Assembly: GCA_022651385.1 (NCBI GenBank)
Contig: JALCQR010000011.1
Coordinates: forward strand, 1 to 64,000
Source of the DNA: Clostridia bacterium
Lineage (GTDB): Bacteria > Bacillota > Clostridia > Lachnospirales > Anaerotignaceae
Length of the DNA stretch: 64,000 nt
Direction of reading: 5' to 3'
Part shown: positions 15,912 through 26,194 of the stretch, piece after piece
Position numbering within the stretch: position 1 is the first letter of the stretch
How the letters are laid out: each line of letters starts with the position of its first letter
Translations under genes and position numbers: made by a program
Notes under the pieces: model-generated
What the model saw: only the letters and a program-made list of their open reading frames with translations
Database searches by the model: none
What the model was told of the DNA's origin: nothing

Positions 15912-18191
15912 TTAGCTTCTATAGAAATTTATAAGACATCCGTCAATGATAATTTTTCTTTCATCATCTGTAAGTTCTCCTAATTTAAGCGTAAACTCTG
16001 TGTCTTTTCCTACAACATAAGCTTTTATATTATCCGTCTTTTCGGCTATTGCCTTTTTTATTTCAGGTATAAAAATATAATCTCCTTTTTCAAAAGGCAG
16101 CTTCTCGTCAAGAATAAATGGTATCATTCCCCAGTTAATGAGGTTTGAACGGTATCGTTTTGTAGCATATTCTCCGGCAATGTTTGCCCAGCCTCCAAGC
16201 ACTTTCTGACAGCTTGCGGCCTGTTCTCTTGCAGAGCCGTCGCCGGGTTTTACGGCATATATTGTTGAGCCTATGCCTGTTTTATTTATGTCAAAGCCTG
16301 CAAATTTGCTCTTGATTTTGTCATTTACTTCCTTAAGCTCGCTGTAAGCCTCAATTGGATTTTTTCCTTCTTCTCTTGCTTTTTCAGCGACCTGAACTGC
16401 TTTTGCGTTTCCGACATATGCCGGGTCTTTTCTTGAAAGGGCAAACTCGGCAAGCTTAAGAGGGTTGGACCTGAACGATGATGTTTCGCCGGAAGGTATA
16501 AGCTCGTCCGTTGTGGTAACAGGGTCCGTTATCACAGATACAACCTTAAGTAATATATCGTCTGTAAGAGCACACATTTCAGGCCAGTTTGTTATGTTAG
16601 GCCCGAATCTAAGCTCAACAGACGGGTCAGCTTTTCCGTATCCATTATAACATCTGTTTTCGTAAACTGTCTTGTCAAAGAAATACTGCGGCTTTGTAAG
16701 CTCAAAATCAGCTTCGCTTGCAGGTGTAAGGACTCCCTTGTTTACAGCAGTTGCCGCAATGCTTCTTGCATCCATTAAAGCAACAGAGGCTATCTGTCCG
16801 TTTGTTACTTTTGAGCCTTCTCTGTTAGGGAAGTTTCTTGTTGTGTGCCTTATACTCAGGCAGTTGTTTGCGGGCACATCTCCGGCGCCAAAGCAAGGTC
16901 CGCAGAATGCAGAACGCACTGTAGCTCCCGAAACCATTATATCGGCAATAGAGCCGTTGTTTACAAGGCTTAAAAATACAGGCTGGCTTGCAGGATAAAC
17001 GCTCAGTGCAAATTCCCCGTCACCTATATTGTGGCCCTTAAGTATGTCTCTTGCGGCGCATACATTTTCAAATGTACCTCCGGCACACCCTGCAATAACT
17101 CCCTGCTCAACTAAAAGTTTTCCGTTTTTAACTTTGCTTCTGAGTGATACCGAAACTTTGTCGCTGTCAAGCTGTTCTTGGCAGTGTTTTTCGACTTCAG
17201 CAAGAATATCCATCAGATTGCCGTTAAGCTCATCTATAGTATATACATTGCTTGGGTGGAAAGGCATGGCAATCATAGGCTTAATCTCACTCATGTCAAT
17301 ATAAATACATCCGTCATAGTAAGCTATGTCTCCCGGTTTTTGGTATTTAAAATCTCCGCTTCGTCCGTGTATGTCATACCAGCCTTTTACTTTGTTGTCA
17401 GTTTTCCATACAGATGAAAGACATGTTGTTTCCGTTGTCATAACATCTATGCCGTTTCTGTAGTCGACACTAAGGTTTTCAATTCCGTCGCCAACAAATT
17501 CCATTACTTTGTTTTTGACGTATCCGTTTTTGAATACTTTGCCAATTATTGCAAGAGCAATGTCTTGAGGCCCCACAAAAGGCGCCGGTTTTCCCGTAAG
17601 ATATACCGCTACAACTTTAGGCATGTCAATGTCGTATGTCTTGCCAAGAAGCTGCTTTACAAGCTCAGGTCCGCCCTCGCCTATTGCCATTGTTCCCAAA
17701 GCACCGTAACGGGTGTGGCTGTCGGAACCGAGAATCATTTTTCCCGCTCCGCTCATCATTTCTCTCATATACTGATGTATAACAGCCTGATGCGCAGGGA
17801 CATAAATTCCGCCGTATTTTTTAGCACAGCTAAGGCCGAAAAGGTGGTCGTCTTCGTTTATTGTTCCGCCTACTGCACATAAAGAGTTGTGGCAGTTTGT
17901 AAGAACATACGGTATGGGAAATTTTTCAAGCCCGCTTGCTCTTGCTGTCTGTACAATGCCTACATATGTTATATCATGGCTTGCCATGGCGTCAAATTTT
18001 ATTTTAAGTTTATCGTTGTTCCCGGATGTGTTGTGGTTTGTAAGTATTCTGTAGGCCATTGTGTTTTTAATAGCCTCAGGCTTTGAAACCTCGGCACCTG
18101 TCATGCTTTTAATTTTAAGCGCGGCATCGGAAGAATCGGCTACAATATCTTTGTTGTTCACAAGATAAACGCCGCCGTTATAAAGTTTCAT
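15912..18191 (-). CDS. Aconitase-family hydratase
   Basis: The 759 residues have aconitase superfamily features: GSDSHT (155-160) and the [4Fe-4S] ligands C369, C430 and C433. The 61- and 3-residue spacing is close to the 63 and 3 of classical aconitase (C358, C421, C424). The swivel domain follows (about 600-759, with the substrate-binding [12 protein letters not shown] stretch). It differs from AcnA and AcnB in sequence around these motifs and looks like the YbhJ-type 'hydratase' branch, so the true substrate is uncertain. It lies 42 bp behind two AEC transporter genes on the same strand. Together they suggest uptake or efflux and dehydration/hydration of a hydroxy-dicarboxylate or tricarboxylate (inference). 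Confidence 0.82.
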   Translation of the reverse strand: MKLYNGGVYLVNNKDIVADSSDAALKIKSMTGAEVSKPEAIKNTMAYRILTNHNTSGNNDKLKIKFDAMASHDITYVGIVQTARASGLEKFPIPYVLTNCHNSLCAVGGTINEDDHLFGLSCAKKYGGIYVPAHQAVIHQYMREMMSGAGKMILGSDSHTRYGALGTMAIGEGGPELVKQLLGKTYDIDMPKVVAVYLTGKPAPFVGPQDIALAIIGKVFKNGYVKNKVMEFVGDGIENLSVDYRNGIDVMTTETTCLSSVWKTDNKVKGWYDIHGRSGDFKYQKPGDIAYYDGCIYIDMSEIKPMIAMPFHPSNVYTIDELNGNLMDILAEVEKHCQEQLDSDKVSVSLRSKVKNGKLLVEQGVIAGCAGGTFENVCAARDILKGHNIGDGEFALSVYPASQPVFLSLVNNGSIADIMVSGATVRSAFCGPCFGAGDVPANNCLSIRHTTRNFPNREGSKVTNGQIASVALMDARSIAATAVNKGVLTPASEADFELTKPQYFFDKTVYENRCYNGYGKADPSVELRFGPNITNWPEMCALTDDILLKVVSVITDPVTTTDELIPSGETSSFRSNPLKLAEFALSRKDPAYVGNAKAVQVAEKAREEGKNPIEAYSELKEVNDKIKSKFAGFDINKTGIGSTIYAVKPGDGSAREQAASCQKVLGGWANIAGEYATKRYRSNLINWGMIPFILDEKLPFEKGDYIFIPEIKKAIAEKTDNIKAYVVGKDTEFTLKLGELTDDERKIIIDGCLINFYRS

Positions 18192-18233
18192 AAATCTTAA
18201 ATCCCCTTTCTGTTTTAAAAATTATACTATGTA

Positions 18234-19166
18234 TTATATAACAGTTGTAAGCCATATTACAAATGGCATTGTAAAAAGGCATAAAATCGTTGTGGCAATT
18301 GTACCGGAAGAGGCATATTCGCTGTCCGAGCCGCTTATCTGAGCGACTATAGGCAAAGCCATTCCGGAAGGAGTTGAAAACAGCACAACAAACATTACAA
18401 GCAAATCACCAGTAAGTATTCCAGTTTTTCCAAAAAGAATAAAAGCAATAACAGGGAAAATTATAAGCTTAAATGGTGCAGCAAATAAGACTTTCAAATT
18501 ATTTTTAAGTCTTTTAAGCCCCATCATTCCTATGTTCATTCCAATATAAATGCTTGCGAAATATTTGCTTGTGTTGCCCACATCGGTAAGAGTGTCCCAA
18601 AATACAAGTCCGGTAAGATTAATATTTAAAAGTACAATTATGATGCCGATTGCTATTGAAATTGTAAGAGGAGAAATCACCATTTTAAAATCAATTTTCT
18701 TCTTTTTTTCAGGTGAGGCAAGTATTGGTCCGAAAACCCAGTATACCACAGCCTCAATAAACATAAAGGCTGCCGCTGCTTTGCCTGCCGTTTTTGGGAA
18801 CATGGAAATAATAAGAGGAAGTCCTATAAATCCGCCGTTTCCAAAGCTTGTAACTAAAACATGCATGCTTTTTTGCGGTTCTTTTAACCTCAAAAATTTA
18901 GTAACCATACCCGCGAGAAATATGCACAAAGGATACATAATTATAGTGCATAAAAAGAATCTGCCGGAACTTATAAGGTCGCTTCTTGAAATAGAACCTA
19001 TAACGGTCATAAGCTGTATAGGCAATATAAGTTTTGATATTATCTGAGAAAGAGCGTCTATAAGATTTTTGCCGAAAAGCTTAATCCTTTGTTCAAAAAC
19101 CCCTATTATCATAAGCGAGCCTATAATTTTCATTTGTTCGATAAGGATTAGAACATTGTTGTCCAT
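18234..19166 (-). CDS. AEC family (auxin efflux carrier-like) transporter
   Basis: This 310-residue protein has about ten membrane helices with the AEC inverted-repeat layout; the GNGGFIGLPLI segment in the first half and the conserved late helix SGTIATTILCLFTMPFVIW are typical. Bacterial AEC proteins move malate, malonate and similar organic acids. The TTG at 19184 is rejected in favour of ATG 19166, which follows GGGGAGGGGA. It lies between a paralogous AEC gene and the aconitase-like hydratase and is probably cotranscribed with both. Confidence 0.8.
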   Translation of the reverse strand: MDNNVLILIEQMKIIGSLMIIGVFEQRIKLFGKNLIDALSQIISKLILPIQLMTVIGSISRSDLISSGRFFLCTIIMYPLCIFLAGMVTKFLRLKEPQKSMHVLVTSFGNGGFIGLPLIISMFPKTAGKAAAAFMFIEAVVYWVFGPILASPEKKKKIDFKMVISPLTISIAIGIIIVLLNINLTGLVFWDTLTDVGNTSKYFASIYIGMNIGMMGLKRLKNNLKVLFAAPFKLIIFPVIAFILFGKTGILTGDLLVMFVVLFSTPSGMALPIVAQISGSDSEYASSGTIATTILCLFTMPFVIWLTTVI

Positions 19167-19185
19167 TTTAAATCCCCTCCCCAAG

Positions 19186-20127
19186 TTAAATGTTGCTGAA
19201 AATCGACACTATAAAAAATACTATTGGCATTGTAAAAAGACATGATATTGTAGTTGCAAGAATAGCACCTGTGGCGTAATCCGGCGCACAGTTATATTCT
19301 TGGGCAAGTATTGAGATTACAAGCATTGAAGGAAGCATTGCAAATATTGTTATAGCTATAATCGAATTTATATCTACAATTCCCGTTCCCAAAAGTATAA
19401 AAAATAATATAAGAGGAGAAATTATAAGTTTTATCGGAACAGTAAAAAATACCCTTGGATTAGAAAACAGTTTCTTAAACCCTTTTCTGCCTATGTCTGC
19501 TCCTATGTATAAAAGCCCCAGATATTTTAATGTACCCCCTATTCCCGTAAAAGCCTCCCACACCACATTTTTAGGATGTACGTCGGCAAAAACCATAATA
19601 ATTCCTATAACAAGTGCAATTGTCATAGGTGTAATCACTTTTCTTAAATCTATTTTACCGCTGCCAGTTCCGCTTGTAATAATAAGTATTCCTACAGTCC
19701 AGCACATTAATGTTTCAACTATTAAAAACCCCGCTATATAAATTCCTGATTTTTCAGGAAACATGGCAATTATTATAGGATATCCCAGTATAGCACTGTT
19801 TTGAAATGACACGGAACAAATGTGAATATTAATCTCAGGCTTTTTCATTTTTAAAATTTTGCCTGATAAAAACCCTACCGTCATGTTTATTCCATACATT
19901 AAAAAGCAGCAAATCATAAAAGGCCATGAAGCCAAAAACTCACCTTTAGTACCGCTTGAGGGAACAACAGTAAGAATCATAAGCGGTATAACGACCTTCA
20001 TCATTATTCTTGAAAGAGAATCTATAGTCTGGCTTGTAAAAAATCCCACTCTCTGGGCTATAAAGCCAATTATCAGAGTAGTTGAGAAAAAACCCACCTG
20101 ACGTATAAGTATATTAAAAAGCTCCAA
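19186..20127 (-). CDS. AEC family transporter, paralogue
   Basis: It is similar in length and layout to the gene just downstream (FQNSAILGYPIIIAMFPE, and TGAILATTISCLFTMPIVFF near the end). The tandem pair could form a heteromer or transport two related acids. Two TTG codons are possible starts: TTG 20133 touches the GGGGGA ribosome site, while TTG 20127 lies 6 bases beyond it and is chosen. It is the first gene of the AEC-AEC-hydratase unit. The intergenic region before it (20128-20261) shows no clear promoter. Confidence 0.8.
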   Translation of the reverse strand: MELFNILIRQVGFFSTTLIIGFIAQRVGFFTSQTIDSLSRIMMKVVIPLMILTVVPSSGTKGEFLASWPFMICCFLMYGINMTVGFLSGKILKMKKPEINIHICSVSFQNSAILGYPIIIAMFPEKSGIYIAGFLIVETLMCWTVGILIITSGTGSGKIDLRKVITPMTIALVIGIIMVFADVHPKNVVWEAFTGIGGTLKYLGLLYIGADIGRKGFKKLFSNPRVFFTVPIKLIISPLILFFILLGTGIVDINSIIAITIFAMLPSMLVISILAQEYNCAPDYATGAILATTISCLFTMPIVFFIVSIFSNI

Positions 20128-20261
20128 AAGCAATCCCCCATATATACCACTTTTTAACCTTGTTTATTCTTTAAAACGTATATCTCATTATTTTTTTCTG
20201 TAAAACATATTTTTATAAAATTATCCGCCGCCCGAAAGCCGAACGACGAATACCATATAAA

Positions 20262-22898
20262 TCAAATCTGAGTTTTAATAATTTCCATTGCTTTATCTAA
20301 GGCCTCATCAATCTTTGATGAGTCTTTTCCGCCGGCTTGGGCCATATTAGGTCTCCCGCCTCCGCCTCCGCCGCATACCGCAGCAGCAGCCTTTATTATT
20401 TTTCCGGCATGAGCGCCTTTTTTAACTGCTGAGTCAGTAGCCATTGATACAATGCTGACTTTTCCGTCATTTGCAGATGCAAGCACAATAACTGCGTCTT
20501 TAAGCTTGTTTTTAAGCTCGTCGCCCATTGTCTTAAGCGCTTCGGCATCGCCGTTAGTTTTTGTACACAATACTTTTATGCCGTTAATATCCGTACAGTT
20601 TTTAAGAATACTGTCAGCCGACTTTGCAGCCATTTCCGCTTTAATCTTCTCAAGTTCTTTATTAAGCTCTTTCTGATCGGCTACAATGTCTGAAATACGT
20701 TTCATCATATTTTCCGGAGCAGCCTTTACCATTGCACATATCTCTTTAAGCTTATCATCCTGAGCCTGATAATATTTAAGAGCACCCTCACCTGTAAGAG
20801 CTTCAATTCTTCTTACACCGGCTGCAATACCGCTTTCGCCTATAATCTTAAATGAACCTATCTGCGCAGTATTTTTAAGATGTGCGCCGCCGCAAAGCTC
20901 AATGCTGAATCCGCCCATGTCTACAACACGCACAATCTTGCCGTATTTTTCTCCGAAAAGAGCCATAGCGCCCATTTTTCTTGCGTCCTCAATAGATTTT
21001 TCACTGATTTCAATGTTTAAGGCCTCAAGAATTTTCTCGTTTACAATGTCCTCAACTTTCTTTATTTCATCATCAGTCATGGCTTGGAAATGAGTAAAGT
21101 CAAAACGCAGTCTGTCAGCAGATACATATGAGCCTGCCTGTTCAACATGCGTTCCCAAAACTTCTCTCAATGCTTTTTGCAGAAGGTGAGTTGCGGAATG
21201 GTTTCTGGAAATAGCAGTTCTGTTTTTGGCGTCATATTTTGCCTCGGCTTTTTCTTCAACCGAAATTATGCCATCAACAACAGTTCCGATGTGAGCAATT
21301 TTGTTGCCTACAACTCTTATTGTGTTGTTTACATCAACAGTACCCATGTCGGTCTTGATTATTCCTATGTCGCCTACCTGACCTCCCATTTCAGCATAAA
21401 ACGGAGTTTTGTCAAGAAATACCGCAACATCGGCTCCAACCTGAGCGCTGTCAACAATTTTGTTGTCGCTTACAACAGCAACTATTTTGGCGTCGTTTAT
21501 TTCAGCTTTGTCATACCCGTCAAAATCTGTAACCATAGCCGCATCAAGCTGATTGTAAATAGTCTCGGCTGAACCCATATAGTTTGAGACAGCTCTTGCT
21601 GCTCTTGCTCTTTCCTTTTGTTCCTTCATTTCCTTCTGGAAAGCGTCTTTGTCAAGAGAAAGGCCTGATTCCTCAAGTATTTCTTCTGTAAGCTCAATAG
21701 GGAATCCGTATGTGTCGTAAAGTCTGAATGACTTGTTGCCGTCCATAACTTTCCCGCCTTTGGCGTTCATTTCATCTATGTCGCTTTTAAGAATTTCCAT
21801 TCCTTTGTCAAGAGTCTTGTAGAAGCTGTTTTCCTCAACCGTTATGACTTTTTTGATATAGTCTTTCTTTTCTTTAAGCTCAGGATATGCGTCTCCAGAA
21901 GTCTCAATTACAACATCGCAAAGCTTTGCAAGGAATTCGCCCTCTATTCCGAGACGTTTTCCATGTCTTGCGGCACGTCTTAAAAGACGTCTTAAAACAT
22001 ATCCCCTGCCCTCATTTGAAGGAAGCACGCCGTCGGCAGTCATAAATGCAACCGAACGAATGTGGTCAACAATAACACGTACACTTTCGTCTGTCTTGTG
22101 GTCAACCATGTATTTTACATTTGCAATATTGCATACGGCGTCACGAAGTGCCTTAAGTGTATCAACATCAAATATTGAGTCAACTCCCTGCATTATGGTA
22201 GCCATTCTCTCAAGCCCCATGCCCGTATCAATGTTTTTGTGCTCAAGTTCAGTGTATGTCCCGTCCTCGTGGGCATCAAACTGTGTAAATACAAGGTTCC
22301 AAAACTCCATGTATCTGTCGCAGTCACATCCTACTGTACAATCAGGTTTTCCGCAGCCGTATTCCTCGCCTCTGTCATAATATATCTCAGAACAAGGACC
22401 GCAAGGGCCTGTGCCGTGTTCCCAGAAATTGTCTTCTTTTCCCATGTAGAATATTCTGTCACGCGGTATACCAACTTTTTCGTGCCAGATTGTAGCAGCT
22501 TCTTCATCATCCTTGTAAACAGTAACATAAAGCTTGTCCTCAGGTATTTCGAGAACTTTAGTAATAAACTCCCAGCTCCAAGGTATTATCTCATTTTTAA
22601 AGTAGTCGCCGAAAGAGAAATCGCCGAGCATTTCAAAAAAAGTACCATGCCTTGCCGTTTTTCCGACATTTTCAATGTCGCCTGTTCTGATACATTTCTG
22701 ACATGTTGTAACTCTTTTTCTCGGAGGTATAACTTGGCCTGTAAAGAAAGGCTTTAAAGGCGCCATACCTGAATTTATAAGAAGAAGACTGTCATCATTA
22801 TGAGGTATAAGAGAAGCAGAAGGCAGCCTTAAATGATCCTTGCTCTCAAAAAATGACAGAAATTTTTCTCTTATTTCGTTAACTCCCAGTGGTTTCAT
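20262..22898 (-). CDS. alaS: Alanyl-tRNA synthetase
   Basis: This class II synthetase charges tRNA-Ala and edits mischarged Ser/Gly. Its 878 residues are full length: N-terminal catalytic core (opening with the conserved LRLPSASLIPHNDDSLL), a tRNA recognition region, an editing domain with HSATH (HxxxH) and the CGGAH motif, and a C-terminal Gly-rich C-Ala domain ending in GGGGGGRPNMAQAGG. A zinc-binding cysteine cluster (CGKPDCTVGCDCD) occurs around residue 180. The ATG follows AAGGAGG. Expression is controlled by the T-box leader at 22930-23188. Confidence 0.96.
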   Translation of the reverse strand: MKPLGVNEIREKFLSFFESKDHLRLPSASLIPHNDDSLLLINSGMAPLKPFFTGQVIPPRKRVTTCQKCIRTGDIENVGKTARHGTFFEMLGDFSFGDYFKNEIIPWSWEFITKVLEIPEDKLYVTVYKDDEEAATIWHEKVGIPRDRIFYMGKEDNFWEHGTGPCGPCSEIYYDRGEEYGCGKPDCTVGCDCDRYMEFWNLVFTQFDAHEDGTYTELEHKNIDTGMGLERMATIMQGVDSIFDVDTLKALRDAVCNIANVKYMVDHKTDESVRVIVDHIRSVAFMTADGVLPSNEGRGYVLRRLLRRAARHGKRLGIEGEFLAKLCDVVIETSGDAYPELKEKKDYIKKVITVEENSFYKTLDKGMEILKSDIDEMNAKGGKVMDGNKSFRLYDTYGFPIELTEEILEESGLSLDKDAFQKEMKEQKERARAARAVSNYMGSAETIYNQLDAAMVTDFDGYDKAEINDAKIVAVVSDNKIVDSAQVGADVAVFLDKTPFYAEMGGQVGDIGIIKTDMGTVDVNNTIRVVGNKIAHIGTVVDGIISVEEKAEAKYDAKNRTAISRNHSATHLLQKALREVLGTHVEQAGSYVSADRLRFDFTHFQAMTDDEIKKVEDIVNEKILEALNIEISEKSIEDARKMGAMALFGEKYGKIVRVVDMGGFSIELCGGAHLKNTAQIGSFKIIGESGIAAGVRRIEALTGEGALKYYQAQDDKLKEICAMVKAAPENMMKRISDIVADQKELNKELEKIKAEMAAKSADSILKNCTDINGIKVLCTKTNGDAEALKTMGDELKNKLKDAVIVLASANDGKVSIVSMATDSAVKKGAHAGKIIKAAAAVCGGGGGGRPNMAQAGGKDSSKIDEALDKAMEIIKTQI

Positions 22899-22929
22899 AA
22901 AAAATATATCCTCCTTGTACTAATTTTTA

Positions 22930-23188
22930 AGTTTGGGTATAAAAAAATCCCCGTATGCCTAAAAAGGATTTAGGGACGAAGATGATTCCGTGGTACCACC
23001 CTATTTATGCTGTATAAAACAGCATCACTTTAGGCCCTGTAACGCAAGGCAGCGTCCGGTGCTTTTTAGCCGGAGGCTCAAAGATTTGCTTCACCGGTCA
23101 TGGCAGTAACGCGCTTTCAGCAAATGCGAGTCTCTCTGAAAAACCATCAAATCGGCTAATTATTCTTATCACAGCCTATAAACTCAAT
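22930..23188 (-). promoter_or_regulatory. T-box riboswitch leader of alaS
   Basis: On the minus strand the leader contains the diagnostic T-box AGGGTGGTACCACG (22989-23002), then the competing terminator region ending in TTTTTTT (about 22941-22975). Upstream are a long structured stem I and an AGAGAG-containing element (about 23131-23136). It should read uncharged tRNA-Ala and allow alaS transcription under alanine starvation. I could not fix the specifier codon by eye; GCA and GCC triplets occur in the right part of stem I. Confidence 0.92.
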
Positions 23189-23194
23189 GAAACA

Positions 23195-23223
23195 ATTATA
23201 TTTTAACATTAAATGCTTGTCAA
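23195..23223 (-). promoter_or_regulatory. Consensus sigma-A promoter for the alaS T-box transcript
   Basis: On the minus strand: TTGACA (23218-23223), 17-nt spacer, TATAAT (23195-23200). Both hexamers match consensus exactly. Transcription would start near 23188. Confidence 0.85.
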
Positions 23224-23518
23224 CAAAAATAGACAGAAAGGCGCATTTTTTATTGTGCATACAATATTGAGCGTCCCTTTTTTTGATTGTTCAAAAGGCT
23301 TCGTTTTATTTTCCGCTTTTAATATAAATGGTAAATGGTGTAAACGGTGTTTGAAAATATTGGCGCAATTATCCACGCCTTACGCATATTCCGTATGCCG
23401 ATGCCGCAATTATTCCATAGCTGTGTTTACAATACCTCTTCGCTTAAGGCAAATATTTATCGTTGCCTACTGCAAGACGCTTTGAAGACAAATACTCATA
23501 AGGTCTTTGTAAGTAATG
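23224..23518. other. Intergenic stretch with no recognised feature
   Basis: Between the alaS promoter and the 3' end of the CorA-like gene. Short open frames here have no ribosome sites or family signatures, and I see no clear terminator, RNA gene or repeat. Confidence 0.5.
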
Positions 23519-24433
23519 TTACCAAAATTTTCTTTTTTTGCAAATCCAAATGGAAAGCAGCACAACTACTAAACTAACTGCAAAAACAAACGGATATCCA
23601 TATTTCCATTTAAGCTCCGGCATATTAAAATTCATTCCGTACCATCCTGTTATAAGTGTAAGCGGCATAAAAACAGTTGTCACAATAGTCAGTATTTTCA
23701 TTATTATGTTTTGGCGTATGTCTATCTGTGCCTGATACACTTCACGTATCTGTGCAGAATATTCCCAAAGTCTCTGAGCTTCATTTGAGAGTCTTTTTGT
23801 ACGTTCTGAAAACAGTCTAAAAAAAGATACTGTCTCGTCGTCAAAAAAACCGTTTTCATTTTTCACAAACACATCTCCGCAGTCGGAAAGCTGCGAGTAA
23901 TAGTGGGTAAGGGAAAGAATAATTTTTCTTACACTCATAATCGCATGATTAAACTGTTTAAAATCCGCGTATTCATTATCAACAGCATATGAGTCCATCT
24001 GAGAAAGTTTGTCGTCTAATTTAATAAGTAAAATTAAATCATCAAGAATAAGGTTTTCGGAAAAATAGAAAAGAAAGCGTCCGGGGCTTTGAATATTTTC
24101 CCCATGGTTTTTAACTATTTCTTGAGCATTTTTATGCGCCATACCGCTGTCATCAATAAACACCAAATGATTTTTGTCAAAAAAATATGAAAATCCGGAT
24201 CTTTTTCCTGTTTTTTTGTTCGGAACTGAAAAAGAGCCGTAAATTACGTTGGAATAAACTTCGGTTTTGCAAAAACGAGTGTTTCTTGAAAATTGACTTA
24301 CAGTTTCGCTGCATTTTCTGCAAAATTCATCATCGTCCGCTTCTTCTGTTTTAAGCACTGCCGCAAAAGCATCATGTTTGTAAGCTTCTTCTTTTGACAC
24401 TTGCTCACATTCGTTTTCAAGCAGATAATACAT
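23519..24433 (-). CDS. CorA-like divalent cation transporter
   Basis: The 304-residue protein has a large N-terminal cytoplasmic part with a long helical region (about 130-245). Two C-terminal membrane helices (about 245-268 and 279-298) are separated by the YGMNF signature of CorA channels. These form pentameric Mg2+/Co2+ (or Zn2+ efflux) channels. The N-terminal ~90 residues contain a Cys-x-x-Cys (CRKC) and diverge from typical CorA. The ATG overlaps the ruvB stop codon by one base (TAATG), indicating translational coupling to ruvB. Confidence 0.85.
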   Translation of the reverse strand: MYYLLENECEQVSKEEAYKHDAFAAVLKTEEADDDEFCRKCSETVSQFSRNTRFCKTEVYSNVIYGSFSVPNKKTGKRSGFSYFFDKNHLVFIDDSGMAHKNAQEIVKNHGENIQSPGRFLFYFSENLILDDLILLIKLDDKLSQMDSYAVDNEYADFKQFNHAIMSVRKIILSLTHYYSQLSDCGDVFVKNENGFFDDETVSFFRLFSERTKRLSNEAQRLWEYSAQIREVYQAQIDIRQNIIMKILTIVTTVFMPLTLITGWYGMNFNMPELKWKYGYPFVFAVSLVVVLLSIWICKKRKFW

Positions 24434-25446
24434 TAAATCCCTTCTTTGCCTTCCGGATATTTGAAATTAAAGTATTCGTAACAGCTTTTTGTAGCTACAC
24501 GTCCTCTTGGCGTACGCTGAATGTACCCAAGCTGTATAAGATATGGTTCATATACATCTTCAATTGTTTCCGCTTCTTCTCCTATATAAACGGCAAGAGT
24601 GTCTACCCCTACAGGACGTCCGCCAAACTTTTCTATCATAGCAAGCAGCATCTTTCTGTCGGTAAGGTCAAGCCCCATCTTGTCCACTTCAAGCCTGTCA
24701 AGAGCTGCTGAGGCAACTTCCGCGGTTATTACCCCGTCAAATTTTACCTGAGCAAAATCGCGTACTCTTTTTAAAAGACGGTTTGCCACTCTCGGCGTTC
24801 CCCTTGAACGCTTGGCTATTTCTTCCGTTCCTAAGTCATCAATTTCTATATTCAAAACTTTGGCGGAACGCCTTACAATCTCTTTTAGGTTTTCTACACT
24901 GTAAGGTTCAAGGCGCTGTATTACTCCAAACCTGTCACGCAAAGGTGCGGTTAAAAGTCCAATTCTTGTAGTTGCACCTATAAGTGTAAATTTCGGAAGC
25001 TCAAGTCTTACGCTTCTGGCTCCGGAGCCTTTTCCTATAACAATGTCAATTACAAAGTCTTCCATTGCCGGATATAGTATTTCCTCAATCATTCTGTTTA
25101 ATCGGTGTATCTCGTCCACAAAAAGTATGTCGCCTTCATCAAGTCCGTTTAAAATTGCAGCCATATCCCCGGGACGTTCAATAGCCGGCCCTGATGTGGT
25201 CTTGATGTTTACGCCCATTTCGTTTGCAATAATGTTTGAAAGAGTAGTTTTGCCAAGTCCCGGAGGTCCGTATAAAAGCACATGGTCAAGAGGTTCTTTT
25301 CTTTGCTTAGCCGCTTCAATAAATACCTTCATATTGTTTTTGACATTTTCCTGACCAATGTAATTTTCAAGATTCTGCGGTCTCAGCTTCGGCTCTATGT
25401 CAACATCCTCTGCACGAAATCCGGATGTAATTATTCGTTCTTCCAT
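24433..25446 (-). CDS. ruvB: Holliday junction branch migration helicase RuvB
   Basis: RuvB is the hexameric AAA+ motor that drives branch migration with RuvA. The 337 residues include Walker A GPPGLGKT (60-67), Walker B FVDEIHRL, an arginine-finger region ([18 protein letters not shown]) and the C-terminal winged helix. It lies 21 bp after ruvA on the same strand and shares a TAATG overlap with the CorA-like gene. No ruvC is seen next to them. Confidence 0.97.
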   Translation of the reverse strand: MEERIITSGFRAEDVDIEPKLRPQNLENYIGQENVKNNMKVFIEAAKQRKEPLDHVLLYGPPGLGKTTLSNIIANEMGVNIKTTSGPAIERPGDMAAILNGLDEGDILFVDEIHRLNRMIEEILYPAMEDFVIDIVIGKGSGARSVRLELPKFTLIGATTRIGLLTAPLRDRFGVIQRLEPYSVENLKEIVRRSAKVLNIEIDDLGTEEIAKRSRGTPRVANRLLKRVRDFAQVKFDGVITAEVASAALDRLEVDKMGLDLTDRKMLLAMIEKFGGRPVGVDTLAVYIGEEAETIEDVYEPYLIQLGYIQRTPRGRVATKSCYEYFNFKYPEGKEGI

Positions 25447-25467
25447 TTATTTTAGGCACCTCGTCTT

Positions 25468-26070
25468 TCATAGCATGGAACGCAGTGATTTTTTTAGTAT
25501 GTCCTCAACGCTGTCATTTTCGTCATATACAGCTGAAACCGCCTTAAAGGCCTCACCTCGGGTATATCCCAAAGCCATAAGAGCCTCGAGAGCTTCCGAT
25601 TTTTTTCCGTTTGAGGGAATTTCCACAGAAATGTCATCAGCTTCAGCACCAATCGAAGATGCAATATCCTCTGTGCTAAGCTTGTCTTTAAGCTCAAGTA
25701 TAATTCTTTGAGCTGTCTTTTTGCCTATTCCCTGAGCATGGCTTAAAAAGGCCGTATCTCCCGATGCCACTGCCGTTATAAATTGGGCAACACTCATACT
25801 GCCTGTAATATTCATTGCTGCTTTAGGCCCTATGCCGGAAACAGAAATAAGCTTTAAAAATAAATCTCTTTTTTGAATGCTCTCAAATCCGAAAAGTGAT
25901 ATACCGTCTTCTCTTACGCTCATAAAAGTATATATTTTCGCAGTATTTCCTATTTTAACCAATGCGGCCGTTTCAGGTGATACGGTTATGTTATACCCTA
26001 TGCCACCTGTTTCTATAACAACCGAGGTTTCGGATACGTTTTCAACTGTACCGTTAATATATGAAATCAT
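25468..26070 (-). CDS. ruvA: Holliday junction-binding protein RuvA
   Basis: RuvA tetramers bind the four-way junction and load RuvB. The 200 residues have the OB fold (MISYINGTVENV opening), two helix-hairpin-helix motifs (ISVSGIGPKAAMNI, LSHAQGIGKKTAQRI) and a C-terminal RuvB-binding domain (EALMALGYTRGEAFKAV). The frame extends upstream to 26118, but ATG 26070 has AAAGGAG eight bases before it and gives the normal family start. Confidence 0.96.
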   Translation of the reverse strand: MISYINGTVENVSETSVVIETGGIGYNITVSPETAALVKIGNTAKIYTFMSVREDGISLFGFESIQKRDLFLKLISVSGIGPKAAMNITGSMSVAQFITAVASGDTAFLSHAQGIGKKTAQRIILELKDKLSTEDIASSIGAEADDISVEIPSNGKKSEALEALMALGYTRGEAFKAVSAVYDENDSVEDILKKSLRSML

Positions 26071-26141
26071 AAACATACTCCTTTTTAAACATATATTAAA
26101 CAGTATACCATAAAACACATGTTTGTGTCTTGATAAACAAT

Positions 26142-26180
26142 AAAAAAGGCTGCATTTTACAATATTGTATTAATACAGTC
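26142..26180 (-). terminator. Terminator between the MATE gene and ruvA
   Basis: On the minus strand the stem GACTGTATT / AATGCAGCC is followed by TTTTTT; it lies 15 bp past the stop of the MATE gene. The long loop makes it only moderately strong. Confidence 0.5.
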
Positions 26181-26194
26181 TCTTTTTTTCTTTT

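Noticed and set aside
23224-23518. Small genes or an RNA between the CorA-like gene and the alaS promoter
   Set aside because: No ribosome site, motif, stable hairpin with T-run or known RNA signature could be supported.
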